A stretch of DNA of 43,383 bases. Source: Thermomonas sp. Lineage in GTDB: Bacteria; Pseudomonadota; Gammaproteobacteria; Xanthomonadales; Xanthomonadaceae. Every line of letters begins with the position of its first letter. The stretch's first letter is position 1. The notes under the pieces are model-generated. The model made no database searches. It worked only from the letters and a program-made list of their open reading frames with translations, and was not told the DNA's origin. A program made the translations under genes and the position numbers. Below, piece after piece: positions 1-7,895 of this stretch. The stretch lies in NCBI RefSeq assembly GCF_019104945.1, contig NZ_JAHRWW010000003.1, positions 1 to 43,383 on the forward strand. The letters are read 5' to 3'.

Positions 1-65
1 AAGTTCAGAGAGGCAGATTGGCACTCGCAGTTGCCACGACTGCCGGGGAATCTCGGGGCCGCAAC

Positions 66-94
66 TTGGCTTTCCTCTCGTTTGTCGCCGTAAT
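66..94 (+). promoter_or_regulatory. Putative sigma-70 promoter of the tandem HTH genes
   Basis: TTGGCT at 66-71 and CGTAAT at 89-94 are separated by exactly 17 bases, each matching the consensus at four of six positions. The start point would fall near 101, giving a leader of about 23 bases that holds an AAAGGA ribosome binding site seven bases before the ATG at 124. Prediction from sequence only. Confidence 0.4.
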
Positions 95-123
95 GCCCGG
101 CACGAACGACGAAAGGAAATGCC

Positions 124-486
124 ATGCAAACCGAACCCGCCTTCACCGAAACGGAGCTTGCACATCGGTGGAGCGTCAGCATCAAGACCCTACAACGCTG
201 GCGCAGTGAAGAACGCGGCCCGCCGTATATCAAGCTCTCAAAGGCCGTCCGCTACCCAGTGGATGAGATCGTCACCTATGAGCAGGTGAACCGCCAGGGC
301 ATGCCCAACGAAGCGCCGCTGCCATCCTTGAACGACGCGCAGCCCGTTGTCGAGTCTCCCGCGCCCGCCGCCCCCGAACCAAAGCGGTACTACTTGAGCG
401 AGGTCTTCGCACTGATCGCGCAGTACGGCAGTCTTGAAGCGGCCGAGGCCGCGCTGACCGAGGCGCGCGATGAAACCAAAGGTTGA
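124..486 (+). CDS. Small helix-turn-helix DNA-binding protein (MerR/excisionase-type HTH_17)
   Basis: A 120-residue protein with an N-terminal winged HTH of the kind found in excisionases and phage or plasmid regulators. Residues 8-50 run TETELAHRW, then KTLQRWR, then GPPYIKL and VRYP, the usual HTH_17 signature in which the wing ends at an arginine-tyrosine strand. The middle is Pro/Ala-rich, and the C-terminal 35 residues form a predicted helix. A clear AAAGGA site supports the ATG at 124. The stop overlaps the start of the next gene by 17 bases, so the two are probably translationally coupled. The next gene repeats the same domain, which suggests duplication. Target DNA is unknown; a role in controlling the adjacent mobile or defence genes is inference. 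Confidence 0.75.
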   Translation: MQTEPAFTETELAHRWSVSIKTLQRWRSEERGPPYIKLSKAVRYPVDEIVTYEQVNRQGMPNEAPLPSLNDAQPVVESPAPAAPEPKRYYLSEVFALIAQYGSLEAAEAALTEARDETKG

Positions 487-1045
487 TGTCGATAGACAGG
501 GTGTTGTGTCCAGCCCGGATGAGCCAGTCATCACGTATCCGGTCCTCGATGAAAACCAGTTGTCCTCGAGGTGGAATCTCTCACCCAAGACGCTGCAAAA
601 GTGGCGCTCGGAAGGAATCGGCCCGCCCGCCTGGCACCTCAACAGATCTATCCGTTACCTTCTGATGGAGGTCGAGGCCTTCGAGCGCAAGGCTCGGGTC
701 ACTTGGAAATCCGCAACCGGACGCCCTTTGTCCGAATCGTCACCCACAGCACGCGAAGACGCCATCAAGCAGATGATGCAGAAGCGGGCCACACGCCGCG
801 ATCAGGTTTTTTACTCCGCCAAGGATGTGGTCGACATCACTGGATTGCCCGGTTACTGGATTCACCAGAATCTGGAACGCCTGCGGCTCGGCATTCCGTT
901 CTACCGGATCGCAAACGGTGACGTCATCCGCTTCAGCATCGAGGAACTCTTCCTCTGGGAGATGCATCACCTGCGCCCATGCCGGTACCCGGTCGACAGG
1001 GGCATTGATGTCAAAGAACAGCGGGGGCACTCACCTGCCATCTGA
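470..1045 (+). CDS. Second HTH protein, paralogous to its upstream neighbour
   Basis: A 191-residue protein. Residues 26-70 repeat the neighbour's domain: LSSRWNLS, KTLQKWRSEG, GPPAWHL and IRYLL align position by position with the 124-486 product. A second part, about residues 100-180, contains a further helical segment (VVDITGLPGYWIHQNLERLR) ending in an arginine-rich tail, possibly a second HTH-like fold. The start at 470 lies inside the upstream gene, with GAGG six bases before the ATG, which supports coupling. It lies about 110 bases before the AbiE pair on the same strand. Function unknown beyond likely DNA binding. Confidence 0.65.
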   Translation: MKPKVDVDRQGVVSSPDEPVITYPVLDENQLSSRWNLSPKTLQKWRSEGIGPPAWHLNRSIRYLLMEVEAFERKARVTWKSATGRPLSESSPTAREDAIKQMMQKRATRRDQVFYSAKDVVDITGLPGYWIHQNLERLRLGIPFYRIANGDVIRFSIEELFLWEMHHLRPCRYPVDRGIDVKEQRGHSPAI

Positions 1046-1108
1046 ATGGAAGGAGGCGAGGTTGGCCGCCGCACCTGCAGGTCGAGGATTTCCGCTACCT
1101 GTTCCTAT

Positions 1109-1151
1109 TTTTCGTCACATTATTGCATTGAACGAAAATATGGAACATACT
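1109..1151 (+). promoter_or_regulatory. Putative abiE promoter with inverted-repeat operator
   Basis: TTTTCGT at 1109-1115 and ACGAAAA at 1132-1138 form a perfect 7-bp inverted repeat with 16 bases between arms. A possible promoter overlaps it: TTGCAT at 1123-1128, a 17-base spacer and CATACT at 1146-1151. AbiEi antitoxins are known to repress their own operon by binding inverted repeats in the promoter, so an operator here is expected. The hexamers themselves are weak. Confidence 0.5.
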
Positions 1152-1157
1152 CCACCC

Positions 1158-1763
1158 ATGCTCTCCAGTACCCACAATCAACGCGTCCTCGATCTGGCCA
1201 GCCAGAAGGGGCTACTGCGCGCCAGCGATCTGGACGCCATCAGTGCGCCTCGGGTCGTTCTGACGCGCCTGACCGCTGCGGGTCTACTAGAGAAGGTGGG
1301 GCGTGGCCTGTACCGTCTGCCGGATGCACAGGTTTCGGAGTTCGAGAGCCTTGGCACCCTCGCCACCAAGGTACCTCAAGCGGTGTTCTGCCTGCTTACG
1401 GCGCTGCAGTTTCATGAGCTGACCACGCAGCTGCCGCGTCAGATCTGGATCGCCATGCCTCGGGGCAGCCACCCGCCCCGGGTCGACTACCCGCCCGTCA
1501 AGATGGTGCAGTTCACGGGTGATGCCTACTCGGCAGGGATTGAGGAAGTCGAACGCGACGGTGTCAGGCTCCGGGTGTACGGCGTGGCCAAGACCGTGGC
1601 GGACTGCTTCAAGCACCGCAACAAGATCGGGCTGGATGTGGCGCTTGAGGCGCTGAAGGACGCCCGGGCGCGCAGCAAAGCCTCCGTCGACGACATCTGG
1701 CGTTTCGCCAAGATATGCCGCGTGGCCAATGTGATGCGACCCTATCTAGAGAGTGTCGGATGA
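1158..1763 (+). CDS. abiEi: AbiEi-family antitoxin of a type IV toxin-antitoxin system
   Basis: A 201-residue protein. The N-terminal winged helix (about residues 10-60: VLDLASQKGLL, then LTRLTAAGLLEKVGRGLY) is the AbiEi DNA-binding domain, which autoregulates the operon. The rest (QIWIAMPRG, then VYGVAKTVADCFKHRNKIG) is the AbiEi C-terminal domain required for antitoxicity in characterised members. Two starts are possible, ATG 1140 and ATG 1158. Neither has a good ribosome binding site; I prefer 1158 because CATACT ends six bases before it and because the family usually begins near this point. The stop overlaps the toxin start as ATGA at 1760-1763, the normal arrangement. Known systems act in phage defence by abortive infection and in element maintenance. 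Confidence 0.85.
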   Translation: MLSSTHNQRVLDLASQKGLLRASDLDAISAPRVVLTRLTAAGLLEKVGRGLYRLPDAQVSEFESLGTLATKVPQAVFCLLTALQFHELTTQLPRQIWIAMPRGSHPPRVDYPPVKMVQFTGDAYSAGIEEVERDGVRLRVYGVAKTVADCFKHRNKIGLDVALEALKDARARSKASVDDIWRFAKICRVANVMRPYLESVG

Positions 1764-2626
1764 GTGCGGCTACCCCAAATGTCGCGGCATCCGTCCGTGC
1801 GCGCCTGCTCAATGTCGCCAAGGCGCAAGGCGTGGATTTCAATCAGGTACTGGTGCGCTTCGCCTTGGAGCGCATCCTCTACCGGCTGACCCAGTCGCCG
1901 CACGCGGACCGTTTTCTGCTCAAGGGTGCGCTGCTGTTCACGCTCTGGTACGACATGCCACACCGGGCCACACGTGATGCCGACCTCTTGGGCTTCGGTG
2001 CTAGCGATCTGGAGTCAGTAGCCCAAGTATTCCGGGACATCGCAGCTGTACCGGTCGACGACGGTATCGTGTTCGACCCAGCCTCGGTCACAGTCGAGGA
2101 GATCCGCAAGGAAGCTGGCTACGGCGGCGTTCGCGTGATGATTGCAGGCGATCTGGCCAGAGCACGCTGCAAGACCCAAATCGATGTCGGCTTCGGCGAC
2201 GCCGTCACCCCAGCGCCTGTTGATTCGGTCTACCCAGTACTGCTGGAGGAAATGCCCGCGCCACGACTGCGGGCCTACCCAACGTACACCGTCATCGCGG
2301 AAAAGCTCCACGCCATCGCATTGCTGGGTATGACCAACAGCCGCCTGAAGGACTACTTCGATCTGTCGGTGCTGTTGGAACGAGAAACTCTGGACACTGA
2401 TCTGCTGGCCCAAGCGATCAAGGCCACATTCGAAAGACGCGGCATGGCGGTTCCTGACGCGCTGCCAGTCGGCCTGACGGACGAGTTTGCGCACGACGCT
2501 TCGCGCCAGGCGCTGTGGCTGGCATTTCTCAAGAAGAACGAACTTCCGCCAGAGCCCTTGCCCGCCATTGTTGGCCGCTTGATCGTGGCATTGGCCCCCG
2601 CGTTGAACACCGTTGCCCCTTCATAG
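1760..2626 (+). CDS. abiEii: AbiEii/AbiGii-family nucleotidyltransferase toxin
   Basis: A 288-residue protein of the DNA polymerase beta-like nucleotidyltransferase superfamily. It shows the AbiEii motifs in order: LKGALLF, RATRDADLLG (metal-binding aspartates), KTQIDVGFGD (third carboxylate), AEKLHAI (catalytic lysine region) and RLKDYFDL. Family members are GTP-binding toxins whose expression is bacteriostatic; AbiEi counters them without direct contact, hence the type IV label. The ATG at 1760 overlaps the antitoxin stop by four bases, which fixes the start. All catalytic motifs look intact, so the pair is probably functional. It is the last gene before the tRNA-Phe terminator and points towards it. 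Confidence 0.88.
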   Translation: MSAATPNVAASVRARLLNVAKAQGVDFNQVLVRFALERILYRLTQSPHADRFLLKGALLFTLWYDMPHRATRDADLLGFGASDLESVAQVFRDIAAVPVDDGIVFDPASVTVEEIRKEAGYGGVRVMIAGDLARARCKTQIDVGFGDAVTPAPVDSVYPVLLEEMPAPRLRAYPTYTVIAEKLHAIALLGMTNSRLKDYFDLSVLLERETLDTDLLAQAIKATFERRGMAVPDALPVGLTDEFAHDASRQALWLAFLKKNELPPEPLPAIVGRLIVALAPALNTVAPS

Positions 2627-2685
2627 TGCTGCCACTTCGTGACCTTCGCCAAGGGCAGTGGTGGTCTTCATACGGGAATCCACAA

Positions 2686-2719
2686 ACAAAAAACGCCCAG
2701 CTGAGAACAGTTGGGCGTT
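2686..2719 (-). terminator. Rho-independent terminator of tRNA-Phe
   Basis: A 12-bp stem (2692-2703 with 2708-2719, one G-U pair) closes a 4-base loop. On the minus strand it is followed by a run of T. It lies just past the tRNA 3' end. Confidence 0.85.
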
Positions 2720-2725
2720 GTGTAT

Positions 2726-2801
2726 TGGTGGCCCGGGGCGGAATCGAACCACCGACACGCGGATTTTCAATCCGCTGCTCTACCAACTGAGCTACCAGGC
2801 C
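2726..2801 (-). tRNA. tRNA-Phe (anticodon GAA)
   Basis: Read on the minus strand, the 76 bases begin GGCCTGG and end CCGGGCC plus A and an encoded CCA. The D-loop (AGCTCAGTTGGTAGAGC) and the T-arm (GGTTCGATTCC) are standard. The anticodon arm GGATTGAAAATCC gives loop TTGAAAA with anticodon GAA. The 3' end faces the AbiE region, so this tRNA is a plausible integration site for the left-hand element. No second copy of the tRNA 3' end was seen, so no attachment pair can be called. Confidence 0.95.
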
Positions 2802-2864
2802 ATGCATTGCGTTGAGTCGCGCATGATACGGGGTGAAGTCGGTTTCGGCAAGGGCTTTTGAAAA

Positions 2865-3950
2865 TTAACTGCTCAGCAGAGGGGCTAAGTGGGGTTGCAG
2901 CACTTGCTGACGCCAACCTGCAAGCTGGCCTGTCCAGCCGTTGCCGTCTTGTAGGCCTTCTAGTAGCCGGCGCGAGGCCAGCGTGCCTTCGGGAATGGCA
3001 AGGGTAGCGGCCACGCCTGCAACGGCGTCTTGTAGGGCGCGGAGCTGCTTTTTATCGCGCTCCTCGCCGCGTACAAGTGGGGCGTCCTGCTCATCGCTAA
3101 GTGGTGTGCTCAGTGCCTGCCATAGCGCGTCGCGTAGGCTGCGCGGAGATTTGGGTGCGGCATCGAGCAGCGTGTTCAAACCGTAGCGATCAGCTGGATT
3201 TTGCCGGGCCAGCGTCACTGCGAGCTCGTTATCCAAAATCCAGCTACGCGGGCGGTCGCTGCTGCGCGCCTGCGCTTCACGCCAGCGCAGCAAACGCAGC
3301 AGGCGGCGCTGACTGGGTGCATCAAGGAACTGCGCGCTGCGTAGCCCCAAATGCGGCCAGCGTTCGCCCTCATTTTCTGACGCATTGCTGAGCTGGCGCG
3401 CGCAGTCTTCCTCCAACCAGCTAGAACGCTGCAGCGCGTCCAGTTTGGCCTGCAATGCGGTGTGGGCGGCATGGAGGTGGCGCACATCGTCGGCGGCATA
3501 GGCGAGTTGCGCATCGGAGAGCGGGCGGCGCAGCCAGTCCGAGCGGGTTTCACCCTTACTCAGTTCAATGCCTGTCACCGAGACCACCAGTTTTTGATAA
3601 CTCAGCCCAGCCCCCATGCCGCACAGGGCCGCGGCGGCTTGGGTGTCAAATAGCGGGGCGGGTAAGGTGCCACAGGTATGCTGAAAGGCCACCAAGTCTT
3701 CGCTGGGGCTGTGCATTAGTTTTAGTACGCGGGTGTCGGTCAACAGCGGCACAAGGGCTTCGGCCATGCCTGCGGCCAGCGGATCGACCAGTAAAATGTC
3801 GTCCTCAGCAGGGCTAAGGGCGATTTGCACCAGCGCGAGCTGTGGCCAATAGGTACGCTCGCGAATAAATTCAGTATCCAAACCAATACTGGCAGGAAGG
3901 CGGGAGATGCGCGCGCGCAGCGCGTCGGGGGTGTTGATCCAATGTGTCAT
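2865..3950 (-). CDS. rnd: Ribonuclease D
   Basis: A 361-residue 3'-5' exoribonuclease of the DEDDy class, acting on tRNA and other small structured RNA 3' ends. Exo I (LDTEF), Exo II (HSPSEDLVAF) and Exo III (YAADDVRHL) carry the four acidic residues and the tyrosine. A C-terminal helical region corresponds to the HRDC domains. A GTG at 3956 is in frame, but ATG 3950 is preferred: it has no ribosome binding site and CATAAT lies exactly six bases upstream, as in a leaderless message. It sits next to tRNA-Phe on the same strand, a fitting but probably coincidental neighbour. Confidence 0.92.
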   Translation of the reverse strand: MTHWINTPDALRARISRLPASIGLDTEFIRERTYWPQLALVQIALSPAEDDILLVDPLAAGMAEALVPLLTDTRVLKLMHSPSEDLVAFQHTCGTLPAPLFDTQAAAALCGMGAGLSYQKLVVSVTGIELSKGETRSDWLRRPLSDAQLAYAADDVRHLHAAHTALQAKLDALQRSSWLEEDCARQLSNASENEGERWPHLGLRSAQFLDAPSQRRLLRLLRWREAQARSSDRPRSWILDNELAVTLARQNPADRYGLNTLLDAAPKSPRSLRDALWQALSTPLSDEQDAPLVRGEERDKKQLRALQDAVAGVAATLAIPEGTLASRRLLEGLQDGNGWTGQLAGWRQQVLQPHLAPLLSS

Positions 3951-3962
3951 CCGCACATTATG
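3951..3962 (-). promoter_or_regulatory. Putative -10 element giving a leaderless rnd mRNA
   Basis: Minus-strand CATAAT (3962 to 3957) matches TATAAT at five of six bases and is followed by six bases and the ATG at 3950. The expected start of transcription is the A of the start codon. No convincing -35 box is visible. Confidence 0.45.
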
Positions 3963-4027
3963 CGGTTGCCGATCCGGTGTGCATGCCCTAACGTCACATA
4001 TTCGCGATTTCGTGTGAGCGGAGGTTC

Positions 4028-5893
4028 ATGGAGTGGGCTTTGGGTAAAACGGCTTGGCTTGTTGTTGCGGTGATCGCGCTGGCGGGGTGTAAACCTCAGC
4101 CGGAGGCGGCTGCGCGCCAAGACAAAAACCAGCATCAGCTGGAGCTTATGCCCCTGCCCAAGCCGCTGTCGCCACGCGAGGGAAGGGTGCGTGTGAGCGG
4201 TGATGATGCGCTATCTGGTGTGCTGAGCTGGTCGTTGCCGAAGGTCAAAATTGAAAACCCATCGCGCGCGCGCGCGCAGGCACGCAAGGCGCTTGCTCAT
4301 GGCGATCTATTTGAAACCGAGCATTCGGCCATTCCTATTCTGCTGGCGCTGCAAGCCGCCGCACCGGGCAATACACAAGATGCAAAGCTGCTCGCGGAGG
4401 CGCAGGCCGCGCTGTTATCGCAAGCGTGGATTGCGCTATCGGTGGATGATGATGTCGCTTCGCTGCAATTTGCGCAGCGCCACGGCACGGTGCTGCGCAC
4501 GTTGTGGCCAGACTTACCCGAGGTGAAGGATTATCAAGCCGCCGTGGATCGTGTGGGGCGCGCGTTCGAGCTAACCCAGCAAGGGCAACGTGCACTACAA
4601 GCCGGGCGGTTGGATGGCGCGGGCAGTGCGCTGGATTACTTTCGCAAGGCGCTGGCGGTTTGGCCAGAACAGGTACATGCACAAGCTGGGGTGGCAGAAG
4701 TTGAAGCGCGGCTCATTGCTGCAGCATTTACCGAAGCACGAAAAGGGGAGTTTGACCGTGCCTATGTCGAAATTGCGCGCGCACGTCGCGCGGAGCGAAA
4801 CGCAGCACTTATTACGGCCGCCACGCAGCGTATCGAGACGATGCGCGATGACCGCATTCGGCGCTTGGGCGATGAAGGGTTGATGGCGCTGGGCGATGAA
4901 GACCTCGATTTTGCGCGCGTGCGTTTGGCCGAAATGCTGCGTATCGCCAAGCCCGGCAATCAAAAAAGTATTGAGCTGCGTCAGCGTATCGACTTAGTGA
5001 GCCATTACGGATTATTCCGGCCCGGGCAAGTGTTTACCGATGCGTTGCCGGACGGCAGTCGTGGGCCGTCGCTGCGGGTGCTGTCGATGGGTTCTTTCAT
5101 GATGGGGGCGGAAGAAGGAGAACCGGGCGCCAGCGCAGACGAACAGCCGCAACATCCCATCCGCTTTGAGCGTGGTTTCGCGATGGGGCGTTTTGAAATT
5201 ACGGTGGGGCAGTTCCGTCGTTTCATTGAAGCAACTGGCTATGTGCCGCGTGCAACCCAGCGCGGGCATTCGCTGGCGTACGATGCACGCAGTGGCAATT
5301 TTGTACGCGGCAGCGGTATTGATTGGCGTTCAAGCTATGACGGTAGGCCTGCTGGCGACACAATGCCGGTGATCCACGTCACCGCGTATGACGCAGAAGC
5401 CTATGCCGCGTGGCTATCCGAACAAACGGGTGCGCATTATCGGTTACCCAGCGAAGCCGAATTTGAATATGCGCTGCGCGCGGGCGGAACCGGGCTGTAC
5501 CCATGGGGCAATAGTGGGCCACCGGAAGATGTTGAAAACCTCGCCGGTGGGCGTGATGTGTCGCCACAAAAACGCCATTGGAATAACGCGTTCCCAGGCT
5601 ATGGCGACGGCTGGTGGGGGCCAGCGCCGGTGGGAAGCTTTATGGCCAATGCGTTTGGTCTGCACGATATGGGCGGCAATGTCAGCGAATGGGTCACCGA
5701 CTGCTGGCATAAGGGCTACCGCCGCGCGCCGTCTAACGGCGCTGCGTGGGTCAACCCCGGTTGCCGCACACGCATGTATCGCGGCGGCGCGTGGTCAAGT
5801 GCGCCCGCGCAGGTGCGTTCGGCGTGGCGCATGGCAGGGGGCGTGGACATTACCAGCGCGAGGGTCGGGTTCCGGCTGGTGCGTCAACTGTAA
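4028..5893 (+). CDS. Lipoprotein with C-terminal formylglycine-generating-enzyme (SUMF1) fold
   Basis: A 621-residue protein with a lipoprotein signal (lipobox LAGC, lipidated Cys21). Residues 60-340 are Ala/Arg-rich helices resembling TPR-type repeats. Residues 350-620 form an FGE-sulfatase domain: GSFMMGAEE, FEITVGQFRRFIEATGY, YRLPSEAEFEYALRAG, YPWGN, DMGGNVSEW, RGGAW and VGFRLV. True formylglycine-generating enzymes have a catalytic cysteine pair after RGGSW; here the region reads SSAPAQVRSAWRM with no cysteine, so aldehyde formation is unlikely and a binding or structural role is more plausible. GGAGG before the ATG supports the start. A periplasmic M48 protease follows 42 bases downstream on the same strand, probably co-transcribed. 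Confidence 0.85.
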   Translation: MEWALGKTAWLVVAVIALAGCKPQPEAAARQDKNQHQLELMPLPKPLSPREGRVRVSGDDALSGVLSWSLPKVKIENPSRARAQARKALAHGDLFETEHSAIPILLALQAAAPGNTQDAKLLAEAQAALLSQAWIALSVDDDVASLQFAQRHGTVLRTLWPDLPEVKDYQAAVDRVGRAFELTQQGQRALQAGRLDGAGSALDYFRKALAVWPEQVHAQAGVAEVEARLIAAAFTEARKGEFDRAYVEIARARRAERNAALITAATQRIETMRDDRIRRLGDEGLMALGDEDLDFARVRLAEMLRIAKPGNQKSIELRQRIDLVSHYGLFRPGQVFTDALPDGSRGPSLRVLSMGSFMMGAEEGEPGASADEQPQHPIRFERGFAMGRFEITVGQFRRFIEATGYVPRATQRGHSLAYDARSGNFVRGSGIDWRSSYDGRPAGDTMPVIHVTAYDAEAYAAWLSEQTGAHYRLPSEAEFEYALRAGGTGLYPWGNSGPPEDVENLAGGRDVSPQKRHWNNAFPGYGDGWWGPAPVGSFMANAFGLHDMGGNVSEWVTDCWHKGYRRAPSNGAAWVNPGCRTRMYRGGAWSSAPAQVRSAWRMAGGVDITSARVGFRLVRQL

Positions 5894-5935
5894 TAAGGCG
5901 ATGGTGTTGCTGAATCAAGAAATGTGGAGAACAGC

Positions 5936-6808
5936 ATGGGCATGAATAATCGACAAGGTGGCTTGCGCATTTGGGTAGTGCTGGCCTTTGTGCTGTACGC
6001 CGGCTGGTATTGGTTTTCTAATCGCAGCGTGGACCCACTCACGGGAGAAACCGTGATGATCGACAAAGACCTGTCGCCGGATCAAGAAAAGGCATTAGGG
6101 CTGCAGTCGTACCAACAAATTCTGCAACAAGAACGCCCGTTGCCCGCCGATGCCAAGGTTTCCAAACAGGTAGAAGCCATCGCGCAGCGGCTCATTGCTA
6201 AAGTTCCGGAAGTCTCCGATGCGCTGGCGGCCGAGCACGGCATGCAGGCGAACCATGTTGAGAAAAGTTTTGACTGGGCGGTGACCGTGCTGCAGTCGGA
6301 TCAGGTCAATGCATTTTGTTTGCCGGGTGGAAAAATGGCGGTGTACACCGGCCTGTTGCCGGTGGCGCAAAACGCCGATGCGGTGGCCGTGGTGATGGGG
6401 CATGAAATTTCGCACGCGCTGCTGCGCCACGGTGCGCAGCGCATGACCCGTGGCAAGCTGGAGCAGCTTGGGCAAATGGCGGGGGCGGCCAGCGGTATGG
6501 ATCAAAGCACGCTGCAAACAGTGATGTCGGCCTACGGCTACGGCAGTGCATTGCCCTACGCGCGCGGGCAAGAGTCGCAGGCCGACGAATTGGGGCTGAT
6601 GTTGGCTGCGGCGGCCTGTTTTGATCCGCGTGAAGCGGTGCCGCTGTGGCAGCGCATGAACCAAAGTGCCGGTGGAAAATCGACGCCTGAATTTGCTTCA
6701 ACCCACCCCAGTGCCGACACCCGTATCCAACGTTTACAAGCATTGATGCCTAAGGCGCTGGAGTATCGGCAAAAATTCTGCGAAACCGCGAGCGCGGGGA
6801 TGCATTAG
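5936..6808 (+). CDS. M48-family zinc metalloprotease, membrane-anchored
   Basis: A 290-residue protein with one N-terminal hydrophobic segment (about residues 10-28) that would anchor it with the catalytic domain in the periplasm. HEISH provides two zinc-ligand histidines and the catalytic glutamate; the later ESQADELGL provides the third ligand. This layout is that of LoiP/YcaL/BepA-like outer-membrane quality-control proteases, without the C-terminal TPRs of BepA. The ATG at 5936 is chosen over GTG 5924 because GGAGA precedes it by five bases. It follows the SUMF1-fold lipoprotein and converges on the DUF456 gene. Confidence 0.87.
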   Translation: MGMNNRQGGLRIWVVLAFVLYAGWYWFSNRSVDPLTGETVMIDKDLSPDQEKALGLQSYQQILQQERPLPADAKVSKQVEAIAQRLIAKVPEVSDALAAEHGMQANHVEKSFDWAVTVLQSDQVNAFCLPGGKMAVYTGLLPVAQNADAVAVVMGHEISHALLRHGAQRMTRGKLEQLGQMAGAASGMDQSTLQTVMSAYGYGSALPYARGQESQADELGLMLAAAACFDPREAVPLWQRMNQSAGGKSTPEFASTHPSADTRIQRLQALMPKALEYRQKFCETASAGMH

Positions 6809-6820
6809 CGCGGGCGAATG

Positions 6821-7315
6821 CTAAAACCACCATGCAAGGGCAAACCAGCCCAGCATGGTGAAGGCGAGGGCAAGTTTGAGAACGGTGCCAAACAGCAAGC
6901 CTAGCCACGTTCCAATGCCCACCTTGGTTGCGTGGCCCAGCGCGTTTAGGCTGCGCCGGTGCAGCAGTTCGCCCGCAAGTGCGCCAAAGAACGGGCCAAA
7001 GAGTAGGCCGGGAAGGGCGAAGAACAGGCCTACCACTGTGCCAATCACCGCGCCGAGCATGGCAGGGCGGCTGGCGCCTACGCGCTTAGCGCCGTGCGCG
7101 GTGGCCCAAAAATCGACCAAGATAGACAGCAGCGTGAGCACCGCAAGTGCGATTACCGTGGTGGTGCCGATATGGGCAAAACCATCGGCCCACGCGGCAA
7201 CCAACAGCCCGGCAAAGATCAGCGGCGTGCCCGGCAGCGCGGGCAGGATAATGCCAGCAAAGCCAACGAGGACGAGCAGCGCGGCCAGTAGATACAAAAG
7301 TATGGTCAGGGTCAT
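6821..7315 (-). CDS. DUF456 family membrane protein
   Basis: A 164-residue, strongly hydrophobic protein with about four to five membrane segments and glycine-rich loops (LVGFAGIILPALPGTPLIFAG, then a repeat-like FFALPGLLFGPFFGALAGE). This two-fold glycine/proline pattern is typical of DUF456, whose function is not known. The stop lies 12 bases from that of the convergent M48 gene. No clear ribosome binding site precedes the ATG. Confidence 0.8.
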   Translation of the reverse strand: MTLTILLYLLAALLVLVGFAGIILPALPGTPLIFAGLLVAAWADGFAHIGTTTVIALAVLTLLSILVDFWATAHGAKRVGASRPAMLGAVIGTVVGLFFALPGLLFGPFFGALAGELLHRRSLNALGHATKVGIGTWLGLLFGTVLKLALAFTMLGWFALAWWF

Positions 7316-7393
7316 GGCGACGTGAGCGGTTAAAGAAAACCCGGGCGCTGTAGCAGCGGCCCGGGTGGAGTGTTTGCAGCGATGGTGTAAGGC

Positions 7394-7849
7394 TTAGCCT
7401 TTGAAGTCGCGGTGACAGCCCTTGCATGTGTCGCCGATGGATTTCATCGTGCCAGCAAGGCTTTCGCAGCTCAGTGGCGGTGCGGCGATGGCTTTATCCA
7501 CCGCACCACGCATGGCGGAGGCCGCGTTGCGGAAACGCTCATCGTCCTTCAGCCCCGGGAAGGCGGCTTCAAGATCGTTTGAGGTCATCCGCAGCGCCTG
7601 CAGGTGTGGCAGTGCATCGGTGGCCGCGCAGCGGTTTTGCTCCATTGCAGATTTGAGCTGCCCCATATGCCAGCCTTGTACTTCCATCAGCGCATCGGGG
7701 AACTTGTCTTTGCGTGCATTCAGTGCATTCAGCAGCATGACGGTGGCCACCACGCCAATCACAAGGCCAAGGATCAACATAAACAGATAACGGCCGCCAT
7801 TGGAACGCGGTTTGGCGTCTTGTTTCGGGGTTGGGTCGGGTGTGGACAT
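7394..7849 (-). CDS. Membrane-anchored C-type cytochrome with C-terminal haem site
   Basis: A 151-residue protein. A hydrophilic N-terminus of about 20 residues is followed by one membrane helix (YLFMLILGLVIGVVATVMLL) and a mostly helical periplasmic domain. The haem-attachment motif CKGCH lies six residues from the C-terminus, the position found in class II (cytochrome c'-like) proteins. Two further cysteines (CAATD, CESL) occur in the helical domain. The start at 7849 is chosen from GGAGA four bases upstream; longer in-frame extensions would run into phaB. Electron-transfer partner unknown. It is 46 bases downstream of phaB on the same strand. Confidence 0.8.
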   Translation of the reverse strand: MSTPDPTPKQDAKPRSNGGRYLFMLILGLVIGVVATVMLLNALNARKDKFPDALMEVQGWHMGQLKSAMEQNRCAATDALPHLQALRMTSNDLEAAFPGLKDDERFRNAASAMRGAVDKAIAAPPLSCESLAGTMKSIGDTCKGCHRDFKG

Positions 7850-7895
7850 TGAATCTCCGAAAGTGATGAAAGTTGGGGAGCAGGTAAAGCGTACC

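Noticed and set aside
11-44. Nested inverted repeats GGCAG/CTGCC and GGCA/TGCC at the left edge
   Set aside because: Short and imperfect, cut close to the window edge, with no T-run; could be chance in GC-rich DNA.
18-209. 63-codon frame at the left edge
   Set aside because: It overlaps the HTH gene start in another frame, has no ribosome binding site, and its product shows no domain features.
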